Assembly (NCBI GenBank): GCA_035361075.1
Contig: DAOSBX010000038.1
Location: 1 to 33,907 of the forward strand
Direction: 5' to 3'
DNA length: 33,907 bases
DNA from: Candidatus Hydrogenedens sp.
GTDB taxonomy: Bacteria > Hydrogenedentota > Hydrogenedentia > Hydrogenedentales > Hydrogenedentaceae
The notes under the pieces are model-generated. The model did no database searches, was not told the origin of the DNA, and was given only the letters and a program-made list of their open reading frames with translations. This document shows positions 1 through 7,950 of this stretch, one piece after another; within the stretch, counting starts at the first letter, position 1, and every line of letters begins with the position of its first letter. Position numbers and translations under genes: made by a program.

Positions 1-187
1 ACATACATCCCACCCAAAATATACACCGCCCAAGCATCGCCTTTTTCCGCAGACTTCTCATACCACTGTCGAGCCTTCTCGTAATCCTGCGGGACACCAA
101 GACCTAAAAAATATATCTGACCCAAACCACTCATAGCATAAGCATTGCCTTTTTCCGCAGACTTCTCACACCACTGCCGTGCCTTAA
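1..187 (-). repeat. Sel1 coding repeats, 108-base period
   Basis: The 20-base string ctttttccgcagacttctca occurs at 41-60 and again at 149-168, exactly 108 bases (36 codons) apart, and the flanking bases match with few changes. This is the DNA footprint of consecutive Sel1 units. The near identity of neighbouring units suggests recent duplication, and the array may continue past the left edge. Confidence 0.85.
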
Positions 188-1718
188 CATAATCCAGTGG
201 AACACCAAAACCAAAGAAATGCTTTCTCCCTAACTTTTCCATTGCATTAGGTTCTCCTTGCTCCGCCAATCTCTGCAACTCTTCTAACGGCAGAATGTCT
301 TTACTATCCTCTGTCCCTTCTTCCTGAATAAATAGAGCAAGAACTTGAGGTATATCAGATGCCACATCTCTACCTTTATTTAAGTTATCTAAGGCTAATT
401 CGGAAATATCCTTATCCACATTCCTATCTATATTTAATTGCAGTATCCTGCGGGCTTCGTCAGGCTTTCCTAATTTTTGATAAATAGCAGAAATAAATAT
501 CCTGCTCTGACCATCCGTTTTGTCCAAATGTCTATCCGCTTTTATCAATAGTTCTTCTATCTCTTTAATTCTATTTTTATCCTGTAAGGCAGATGGCTTC
601 TCAATTATCGTCCGCAATCTCATTACACATGCTCTACCAAAATAGGGGTCTCGATTCAGTATCTCCCTATAATATTTGAAAAAGTTGTCCAAACACTGGT
701 CTCTTTTGGCTTTATTTCCCGCCTTCTCTGCTACTATCGCATAACTAAGCCAGAATGGAGGATAAGAACTCAAAAAGATGGAATTTCTCTCAAGGTCTTC
801 AAAGCTTCTCATGGCTTTATCAATGTCTATTTCTTGTTCTGCTGAGATAAAATTATCTAATACACCTCCTCGTAAAACATATAAGTTTTTACTCTCAAAA
901 TTATATTTACTGGAAGTATCCCAGCATGCACTTAACCATTCCTGCCACAGCTCATTTATCTGCTCAATTTGGTCTTTTTTAATCTCCCATAATTCTTTAT
1001 CAAGTTCTTCCTCCATTTGTGACTTTACATCCTTATAATTAAAAAAAGCACTAATACTGCTTTGGGCTAAACTGAGTACAAAAGATAACGGGTTAGCACC
1101 ATAAGCACGAACACCCCCGATAGCTTTCCATACAGCCTTCTTCTTGCTTCGTTCAAAAGCATTTGAAAATCGCTCTTTCTCTTCATTATTTAATTTAAAT
1201 TGAGTTATTACTCCCATAATTTTTGTATATAAATCAATTACTTTTTTTTCCGCTTTGACTCGTTCAAACACCAGATTATTGATAATGTTGTCATATTCTT
1301 GGTCTAAAACGATACGGTTCTCTGTATTAATGATTTTCTTGATAGAGACTGTTGCCAAATTAAGAGTTTGAACTAAACGGGCAGAATTCTCATCTAAACT
1401 TGTTTCATTCCCCTCCCTTTCAGTTTGTTTGCCATTATCATTCGACTTTTCTACATTTTTTACTTGTTCAGGTTCTCTTTCTTGAATTGATTCCGCTGTT
1501 GGTTTATTAGAATCAGGATGCGTCGGTTGAGGTACTTGTGTCTCTGTTTGTGTAGGGTTGGATACAGAACTATCTATCGATACCAATTTATTTGGCTGTT
1601 GCATATTATTGATTAATAAAATTAATACAATGACAAACAAAGCTATGATAATAAGAAGTAATACAATTATTAAATACAACCATTTTGTGTTTCTCACATT
1701 TCTATTAATATCTCTCAT
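1..1718 (-). CDS. Membrane-anchored Sel1-repeat protein, 3' end cut by window edge
   Basis: About 572 codons are visible; the stop lies beyond base 1. The ATG at 1718 has a purine-rich stretch (aaggaat) upstream. Residues 13-36 form one strongly hydrophobic segment (WLYLIIVLLLIII onward), then a Ser/Pro/Thr/Glu-rich linker to about residue 95, then a long charged helical region. From about residue 480 there are Sel1-type units of 36 residues with the pattern A-x-x-x-L-G-x-x-Y-x-x-G-x-G-V-P-x-D-Y-x-K-A-R-x-W-x-E-K-S-A-E-K-G. Sel1 repeats are alpha/alpha solenoids that bind proteins, often in envelope or signalling assemblies. The topology suggests an N-terminal anchor with the repeats outside the membrane (inference). 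The gene lies 179 bases past the PBP gene and appears to have its own promoter. The partner is unknown. Confidence 0.85.
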   Translation of the reverse strand, partial: MRDINRNVRNTKWLYLIIVLLLIIIALFVIVLILLINNMQQPNKLVSIDSSVSNPTQTETQVPQPTHPDSNKPTAESIQEREPEQVKNVEKSNDNGKQTEREGNETSLDENSARLVQTLNLATVSIKKIINTENRIVLDQEYDNIINNLVFERVKAEKKVIDLYTKIMGVITQFKLNNEEKERFSNAFERSKKKAVWKAIGGVRAYGANPLSFVLSLAQSSISAFFNYKDVKSQMEEELDKELWEIKKDQIEQINELWQEWLSACWDTSSKYNFESKNLYVLRGGVLDNFISAEQEIDIDKAMRSFEDLERNSIFLSSYPPFWLSYAIVAEKAGNKAKRDQCLDNFFKYYREILNRDPYFGRACVMRLRTIIEKPSALQDKNRIKEIEELLIKADRHLDKTDGQSRIFISAIYQKLGKPDEARRILQLNIDRNVDKDISELALDNLNKGRDVASDIPQVLALFIQEEGTEDSKDILPLEELQRLAEQGEPNAMEKLGRKHFFGFGVPLDYVKARQWCEKSAEKGNAYAMSGLGQIYFLGLGVPQDYEKARQWYEKSAEKGDAWAVYILGGMY

Positions 1719-1766
1719 AGCCCTATTCCTTATAATTAACGAACTTTTAATAATATGTTAATAACA

Positions 1767-1795
1767 ATTATAAAAGAACAACAACTTTCAAACAA
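1767..1795 (-). promoter_or_regulatory. Probable sigma70 promoter of the Sel1 gene
   Basis: On the minus strand a TTGTTT (1790-1795) and a perfect TATAAT (1767-1772) are separated by 17 bases. This predicts a start near 1760 and a leader of about 40 bases before the ATG at 1718. The rest of the 179-base gap after the PBP stop shows no clear terminator. Confidence 0.45.
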
Positions 1796-1897
1796 ATACA
1801 TAAAACAACATAACACATTTTTAGGACGAACACATGGTTTTGCCACTACAGTTACGTATGTTTTCCGTTTCTCATATTATATGCAATAAAGATGGCA

Positions 1898-4120
1898 TTA
1901 GAAACCAGGGTCGGGGTTGTATTGTTCTTCGGGCGGAAGGATTGGAGAAATTTCGGTTTCTACTGGTGAAGGTTGTGTTGATGTGGAAGGGGTTGTTTGT
2001 GTCGTTCTTCCCTCAATCGGCTCGATAAGTACCTCTTCGGGGACAGGTTCTGGTTTCAGGATTGGTCGAGTCACAGGTGGAGCAGTTCCTTCAACATAAG
2101 CCTCTTTATAGGAACCACCTAACGTACCCGTAACACGATTGATATTGTAAAATTGAACGCCATCAGGCACCACAAAATCGCGAACAGGTAAATCTTTCTC
2201 CGCAGATAGCATAAATTCAACCCATATAGGACAAGCAAGCCGTCCACCAGTATAATTGGCACCTCTGCCTAAACTACGATTATCTTTATATCCGACCCAG
2301 ACAACAGTTGTATAATCTGTAGTAAAACCACAGAACCAGGCATCTCGGCTGTCGTTTGTTGTCCCTGTCTTACCTGCGACTGGCCGTTTCAATGCACTTG
2401 CCCGATGCCCTGTAGGATAGTAACCTAACGATCGGTCTGGTGTGCACACACCTTTCATCATGTGCATAACAACATAGGCTGGAGGTGGGTCTACCACTTG
2501 TTCTTTTTGCTGATAGAGTCGGTAGTCATACAGAAGCAATCCTTCAGCGTCACGTATTTCCTTGATTAATACTGGATAATATTTCATCCCATTATGTGCA
2601 AATATTGAGTAGGCTATCGCATGGCTTAATACAGTTACTTCAACGGTACCCAAACCTAATGTAAGCCCGACATTATCTCCGACAACTGTATTAAGTTCAC
2701 ATCGTTCAAAAACAGAACGAACCGCAGGCAAACCTAACATGTCCACTAATCGAATTGAAACAATATTTACAGACTTTTCTAACGCAACCCGTAATGGCAT
2801 GGGTCCTCGGAATGAACCATCAAAATTTTTCGGTGCCCATACACGACCATTACCCATAGCACGAATAAATGGAGTGTCATTTATTAAGGTAGATGGAGTC
2901 ATACCGGATGCAATTGCAGCGAGCCATACAAATGGTTTTACACTGGAACCTGGCTGACGTTTCGCTTGTGTTGCGGTATTATACTTTTCCTCTTCCCAAT
3001 TCCTACCACCTACCAACGCACGAACATAACCTTCAAAGCTGGGGCGATTGTCAATACAAACTAAAGCACCCGATACAGGAATAAAATTTTTCGTTTCCTG
3101 TCGAGGCTTGTCGAATTTTGAAAGATGTGCTTCTAACACTTCTTCCGCAACTTTTTGTAGTCTGTAATCCAAAGTAGTATAGACACTCATTCCCCCTTCA
3201 AACACTTCATTTACAGTATACTTTGACAATAAGATTTTCCGAATTTCTTCAACAAAATAAGGGGCTTTCACACGATAAGGTTCAAGAATATCTACGCCTT
3301 CTTTCTTCAATTGTTCACGCTTTTCAGGGGTCATAACACGCTCAGCCAAATCTTCTGATATCGCCTCCTGATATTCTTTCTCCGTAATAAACCCTTCCTC
3401 TAACATCTGCCCAAGAACGATGTTTCTCCGTTCAATAGCATTTTTTAAATGATTAATAGGCTCATTTACATTTGGAGCCCGTGTTAATCCTGCAAGTGTA
3501 GCCCCTTCGCTAAGTGTTAAGTCCTGTATACTTTTCCCAAAATATTGCCTCGCTGCGGACTCCACACCATAAGCGTTTATTCCAAGAAAAACCTGATTTA
3601 GGTATAGCTCTAATATCTCATCTTTTGTGAATTCACGTTCTACCTGCAAAGCAACAATAGCCTCACGTATCTTCCTTTTCACTGAACGTTCTTGTCCTAT
3701 CCCCAACGTTTCCACATTTCGTACCACCTGCTGAGTAATCGTGCTACCACCACGAAAACGTCCTGTCCGCAAACCATACAAAAAGGCATTGATGATAGCA
3801 TCTGGACGCACACCTTTATGTGAATAGAATGATGCATCTTCTGTAGCAATAAATGCTTTTTGCACATGAAGCGGAATTTGGCTAAGTGGTACCAATTGCC
3901 TGTCCTCAACGGTAAACATATATAAAAGTTCTCCAGTTTCCGCATATACCTTTGTCCCCGTTTTCGGACGAAACGTCTCTAAGGCTGAAATTGTATTTTT
4001 TGCATCTTCCAAAATCCACACAAACATACCCAACGCAGAGCCCCATAATGCCCCAATAATCAGCATAAAACTAAAAAAGAGCCACGCACATCCACGTTTT
4101 GGTACCAATGTATATTCCAT
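1898..4120 (-). CDS. Bifunctional class A penicillin-binding protein (PBP1A-like)
   Basis: This 740-residue protein polymerises lipid II glycan strands and cross-links stem peptides outside the cytoplasmic membrane. Residues 11-37 are a single N-terminal membrane anchor. The GT51 transglycosylase domain (about 55-230) has E94 in TEDASFYSHKG as the catalytic Glu, GGSTITQQ at 124-131, and the ELYLNQVFLG block at 171-180. The transpeptidase domain (about 345-640) has all three penicillin-binding motifs: S392-S-V-K395 (SxxK), S450-V-N452 (SxN) and K584-T-G586. A Pro/Thr/Glu-rich tail of about 60 residues ends the protein. It is the last gene of the envelope run, 26 bases after the VanZ-like gene. 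Length and motif order are normal for the family; it appears intact and active. Confidence 0.95.
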   Translation of the reverse strand: MEYTLVPKRGCAWLFFSFMLIIGALWGSALGMFVWILEDAKNTISALETFRPKTGTKVYAETGELLYMFTVEDRQLVPLSQIPLHVQKAFIATEDASFYSHKGVRPDAIINAFLYGLRTGRFRGGSTITQQVVRNVETLGIGQERSVKRKIREAIVALQVEREFTKDEILELYLNQVFLGINAYGVESAARQYFGKSIQDLTLSEGATLAGLTRAPNVNEPINHLKNAIERRNIVLGQMLEEGFITEKEYQEAISEDLAERVMTPEKREQLKKEGVDILEPYRVKAPYFVEEIRKILLSKYTVNEVFEGGMSVYTTLDYRLQKVAEEVLEAHLSKFDKPRQETKNFIPVSGALVCIDNRPSFEGYVRALVGGRNWEEEKYNTATQAKRQPGSSVKPFVWLAAIASGMTPSTLINDTPFIRAMGNGRVWAPKNFDGSFRGPMPLRVALEKSVNIVSIRLVDMLGLPAVRSVFERCELNTVVGDNVGLTLGLGTVEVTVLSHAIAYSIFAHNGMKYYPVLIKEIRDAEGLLLYDYRLYQQKEQVVDPPPAYVVMHMMKGVCTPDRSLGYYPTGHRASALKRPVAGKTGTTNDSRDAWFCGFTTDYTTVVWVGYKDNRSLGRGANYTGGRLACPIWVEFMLSAEKDLPVRDFVVPDGVQFYNINRVTGTLGGSYKEAYVEGTAPPVTRPILKPEPVPEEVLIEPIEGRTTQTTPSTSTQPSPVETEISPILPPEEQYNPDPGF

Positions 4121-4146
4121 ATAATTACCCTAATTAGCAATTCTTT

Positions 4147-4554
4147 TCACATTTTTATCTTAGAAAACGCTCTTTGCCGTAGTATCCATTTGTTGAACAA
4201 CAAAGATAACAATAGTATCACCATTGTGCCAATAACAGCACCACATAAATTTGCAAAAATATCAAGTAACTCAAATGAACGTGTTGGAACAAAAATCTGA
4301 CATATCTCAATAAAAATACCATAAATAAAAGGAACCATAACTGAGATACACCCTATTTTTATTAAAGTATGTCTTTCATCTGCCCTTACCAAGCCTATAG
4401 CAATAATTCCCGCAAGTAGCATATAAAGGAATGTATGAATAATTTTATCTTGATAAGGAAACAACTCAGGAGTTTCCATTGTAATGGGTTGAATTGAAAT
4501 CCAGAATATAAAAACACTATATATAATTGATAATAATAAATACCTTTTTCGCAA
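4147..4554 (-). CDS. VanZ-like family membrane protein
   Basis: This 135-residue protein has about four membrane helices (roughly 6-22, 40-57, 67-88, 100-121). It carries the VanZ-family pattern: D36-K-x-x-H40 at the start of helix 2, then E83-x-x-Q86 with P90, R92, D98 and N102. VanZ-like proteins are small envelope proteins; VanZ itself lowers teicoplanin susceptibility, but the biochemical role of most members is unknown. The start is TTG, two bases after the stop of the upstream gene, with GGGA about 8 bases before it; the next Met is residue 26, inside the conserved part, so TTG is preferred. Position between an exported unknown protein and a PBP fits a role in peptidoglycan or glycan work (inference). 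Confidence 0.8.
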   Translation of the reverse strand: MRKRYLLLSIIYSVFIFWISIQPITMETPELFPYQDKIIHTFLYMLLAGIIAIGLVRADERHTLIKIGCISVMVPFIYGIFIEICQIFVPTRSFELLDIFANLCGAVIGTMVILLLSLLFNKWILRQRAFSKIKM

Positions 4555-4556
4555 AA

Positions 4557-6185
4557 TTAGTTCCCTTTCGGCTGAATTATGATTTGGTCTCTCGGAGTTA
4601 GCTTCGTTTTCTCCTCATCATTTGGCGAATCAAAACCTGAATTAAAAGGTGCGTTTTGTGTTATCGGCTGATTTATTATCTCATCTGAATACGGTGTCTT
4701 ATTATCATTATCAGACTTTTTATCAAAAGTAGGTACCAAACGGTCAGGTAAAATACTGATAATACTTGGATAACCCTCGTCTATTGGGGCTCTTATCACA
4801 GGTGCTTCACGCACACTCAAAAAACCTGTTTCATCCATATAAAAAGTCAACGTTACATCTCGTCCTTCGGATAGCATATCAGCAAGAAGAAGGTATACAT
4901 CCGTGGCAAAATATTGCCTTAATTTTAGGAGTTCATTTGTCATCTGTAGTGTCTTTTCAGAATTTAAGAACCATAAATAAGCCGACATTGGCAACAATTC
5001 ATCTGGAGCGTTAAAATAAAGTTCAGGGCGAATGGTTGTCCGCGTATAATTATAACCACGGGTTCGAGCATTCATTAAAATCGCATTTCTGCGGAATAAT
5101 AATTCAGGACGAAGCTTAAACTGCGTCCATTGTATTGCCTTAACAATTTGAACTACTGCTCCCAATGAAAATTCTGGTGCTACTTGCGGTCCTATATGCT
5201 GAGGAAACTCCATCGGATTGCTCATAAGCTCCATCGGCAAAAAGGGTATATCAACGACAATACCATTCCGAGTCGAAGCAAGAATTTTTGTTGCAGATAT
5301 ACCAACACCATCAGGAACGATAATAACCTGAATATTATGTAATTTCGAGGTTAAACATTGAAAAATACTCTTTAAACTCCGATAATGAGGTTCAGTCAAC
5401 ATCCCTCCATCGAATACTAAAATGCCATGGTCATTGAAAAAGCCCCGCATTGGCTCCGGCAACTGCACTACAGCCGAAAATTTATTTGGTGGCAAAAATG
5501 CCAACATAGCAAGACAAAAATAAATAATTGTTTCATGTAGTGAGGCTGATATCTGTGGAGAGATGGGCTCGTCAGTCGTGGTAGAAACTTGCCCTATAAA
5601 GGAATTCCAAAGTGTCGTAAGACGTATCGAAGTTTTTTTAGCTCGAATGTTTATTATATCAGCCAACTGTGCAACTTGATTCTCTTTTACATATTCAGAC
5701 AATTTGAGCAAAAATTGAGATGCTAACAATACCGAAATCGCATTAGGATTTTGTTTTTGAACTTCTGATATCATGCCGATACTTACAAACATCGCAGAAT
5801 ATAGCAACAACTCACTCTGAAACTCTGGCGTTTGTTGTAGGATAATATCCCATAATTGAGTATGTTTAAGGTCGTAAGAATTTGCTTCAAAATAAAAAGC
5901 CACCTGCTTCTCCCAGGCAGTTAAAGTCAAGGTCTTGGAAATCAGTTTCTCCCGTAATTCTCGCCAATATGTTTCCCATTCTAAAGTACCCAGTTCAGGC
6001 GGAGAAAAGTCAATTATATCCGAACTTAAATCTAATCCAGAACTATTAGACACAGCATTTATAGGAGACGTGGGTTGAACAGGATTAACATCACCAGATG
6101 TGTCTTGCAAAGCAAATCCACAAACTAAAATAAATAATAATAAACATAACATCACGACACATATTTTAGTTTGCATGCACATCAT
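4557..6185 (-). CDS. Exported protein of unknown family, possible degenerate metallopeptidase
   Basis: A 542-residue protein that I do not firmly recognise. Residues 5-25 form a signal peptide (ICVVMLCLLLFILVCGFA); the Cys at 22 is preceded by Val, so it is a poor lipobox and ordinary cleavage is likelier. The mature part is mainly helical to about 240. It then has a beta segment GILVFDGGMLTEPHYRSL (254-271) and another at 285-295. A region around 337-341 reads P-E-F-S-L and is followed by a YNYTR block near 378 and an Asp/Glu-Leu-Leu block near 396. The layout loosely recalls lethal-factor-like zinc peptidases, but with both His of HExxH absent. The C-terminal 75 residues are polar and low in complexity. 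It lies 16 bases after the GT-C-like gene and 2 bases before VanZ, so it is co-translated with envelope genes. No substrate can be proposed. Confidence 0.7.
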   Translation of the reverse strand: MMCMQTKICVVMLCLLLFILVCGFALQDTSGDVNPVQPTSPINAVSNSSGLDLSSDIIDFSPPELGTLEWETYWRELREKLISKTLTLTAWEKQVAFYFEANSYDLKHTQLWDIILQQTPEFQSELLLYSAMFVSIGMISEVQKQNPNAISVLLASQFLLKLSEYVKENQVAQLADIINIRAKKTSIRLTTLWNSFIGQVSTTTDEPISPQISASLHETIIYFCLAMLAFLPPNKFSAVVQLPEPMRGFFNDHGILVFDGGMLTEPHYRSLKSIFQCLTSKLHNIQVIIVPDGVGISATKILASTRNGIVVDIPFLPMELMSNPMEFPQHIGPQVAPEFSLGAVVQIVKAIQWTQFKLRPELLFRRNAILMNARTRGYNYTRTTIRPELYFNAPDELLPMSAYLWFLNSEKTLQMTNELLKLRQYFATDVYLLLADMLSEGRDVTLTFYMDETGFLSVREAPVIRAPIDEGYPSIISILPDRLVPTFDKKSDNDNKTPYSDEIINQPITQNAPFNSGFDSPNDEEKTKLTPRDQIIIQPKGN

Positions 6186-6201
6186 TTAACCCTATTTAAT
6201 T

Positions 6202-7950
6202 CTATAATTCATCTTTATTTTTTGAAATAACTTCTGATACATCGTATAACTTCGTATTTCCTCTTTCAAAAACAGTCGGACTATCTTTTAATACTTCTGG
6301 AGGAGACAACCCCGACATTTCTTGCTCGTAAGAACCGAAGAAAACATACGTTACCTTATATTTTGCTAATATTTGTTTCTGAATATCTACATTATTTTTT
6401 TCATAGTAAAAACGGTTCACATCCTCCGTTTTTTTGACATAATCCTTTGTAAGCATAAAATGTCCTGTTACCGTCTTACATGGTGTATGGGCATAAATAA
6501 ACTGCGAGGTTCTGGGTGATGCAAGAACAACATCATTTTCTTTTGCACTCCTTTGTAAATACTCCAAAACTGCGTAAGAATCTTTCTGCAAATAATACGT
6601 CCATAGGGGATGCCCATATTTCAAATCATGAAACATAAAATAATACACAAACACAGTTGTCGGAATAGAAAGTAGAATGACAAAAAAAGCAAGCCTTGTT
6701 TTAGCAAAAAATATTGGTGTTATAACTCTATTTGCCAAATTTCTCCCATCTTGCACTACTTTTAGATAATCAGTAATCCACTGATAAGGACCCACAATTG
6801 TTAAAATAGGTGGAACAATAAGAAAAGCATATAACCCTGACTCTTGTCCAGGTTTCCAGTAGGGATAAAGATTACAAATACCCCAAGCGACCATAACCCA
6901 AGTAAACAAAATAAGATGGCTAATTCGTTGCTGACATTTTTTTGCCAGATAAATAAAAAATATCATACATATTAGCCATGTCCAACCAACACCAGCCACA
7001 TATTCAATCAAGAACCCCGATTTCCCTAAAAATTGATGATTCTGGGACCAACCTGACATTTTTAACGGGTCAGAAATGGACATCCATAAATAATATAGAA
7101 TTGCGGGGAAATGAATAATAGATGGAATAGCACAAAAAAGAAACCATTTAATTTCCCACTGCTTCTGTGTCCAACAAAACAAAATGGGAGTTAATAAAAA
7201 CATAATATACGACTCAGGGATTAAGAAAGGACGCATAAGTGAATGAGACAAAGCCATTAACCCTGAGAGGATAAAATATTTTGCCTTTCCCGATTGAAAA
7301 CCACGAATCAAAAAAGCATACATTAAAATAGCAAGTGCGAAAGAACGAATAAAATGTGGTTTACATACGAGGTAGCTAAACACTTGAATCCCATCTATAT
7401 CCCATGAAAGAGGCAACGAAAGATGGGTGTAACGGTTCAAACACCAAATGAGCCAACCAAAACCTGAACCTATAGTGATAAGAAGCAGACTAAACCGACG
7501 TTGTTCTAAATTATCCAGATTGATTGCCAGCAAATAATAGACAGCAAACAAAAACAAAAAAACAGACAGACATCTATCCACATGAAAAAAACTGAGAATG
7601 GACATATTCAGTAATCGTGCAGTCCTTCCCAAAAGCCACCACTCTACATTACAAAAAGATGAGGTGCTTTCAGGAGTACATTTGTTCTCTAATAGCCATT
7701 TCCCTTCCCATGCCTGACGTTGAAACATCAGATAGCCATTAGAACCCAATGTTCCTCTGCCAACCATCCCCATAAAAACACGGTCATCTCCCGCTATTGC
7801 ATAACCATATAAATACGGCAATGTGCCTAAAACACATATAATTATACCTATTAAAAAAGGAAAAAAGAATTCCTTTTTGGTAATGACTGGACAGTAAGTA
7901 AATTCGCTTTGTAGAACTATCTGCAATTTATCTGTGGTTCTTTCTTCCAT
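6202..7950 (-). CDS. Polytopic membrane protein, GT-C glycosyltransferase-like
   Basis: A 582-residue protein with roughly ten hydrophobic helices, the first at about 29-50, and a soluble C-terminal part from about 470. The first outer loop holds an acidic pair D55-D56 followed by FMGMVGRG and then an aromatic, Glu-rich stretch (QAWEGKWLLENKCTPE). Such a first-loop acidic pair is typical of GT-C enzymes that use lipid-phosphate sugar donors. Cys91 and Cys100 in the same loop could form a disulfide. The C-terminal domain (AVLEYL...NDVVLASPRTS...YVFFGSYE) resembles the tail of uncharacterised PMT/GT39-like proteins. Its ATG overlaps the sulfatase stop by one base (TAATG), so the two are translationally coupled and may work on the same envelope glycan or lipid. 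Donor and acceptor are unknown. Confidence 0.65.
   Translation of the reverse strand: MEERTTDKLQIVLQSEFTYCPVITKKEFFFPFLIGIIICVLGTLPYLYGYAIAGDDRVFMGMVGRGTLGSNGYLMFQRQAWEGKWLLENKCTPESTSSFCNVEWWLLGRTARLLNMSILSFFHVDRCLSVFLFLFAVYYLLAINLDNLEQRRFSLLLITIGSGFGWLIWCLNRYTHLSLPLSWDIDGIQVFSYLVCKPHFIRSFALAILMYAFLIRGFQSGKAKYFILSGLMALSHSLMRPFLIPESYIMFLLTPILFCWTQKQWEIKWFLFCAIPSIIHFPAILYYLWMSISDPLKMSGWSQNHQFLGKSGFLIEYVAGVGWTWLICMIFFIYLAKKCQQRISHLILFTWVMVAWGICNLYPYWKPGQESGLYAFLIVPPILTIVGPYQWITDYLKVVQDGRNLANRVITPIFFAKTRLAFFVILLSIPTTVFVYYFMFHDLKYGHPLWTYYLQKDSYAVLEYLQRSAKENDVVLASPRTSQFIYAHTPCKTVTGHFMLTKDYVKKTEDVNRFYYEKNNVDIQKQILAKYKVTYVFFGSYEQEMSGLSPPEVLKDSPTVFERGNTKLYDVSEVISKNKDEL

Noticed and set aside
41..168. 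Direct repeats at the left edge as a CRISPR-like array
   Set aside because: Repeats are spaced by exactly 36 codons and are in frame inside a Sel1-repeat coding sequence.
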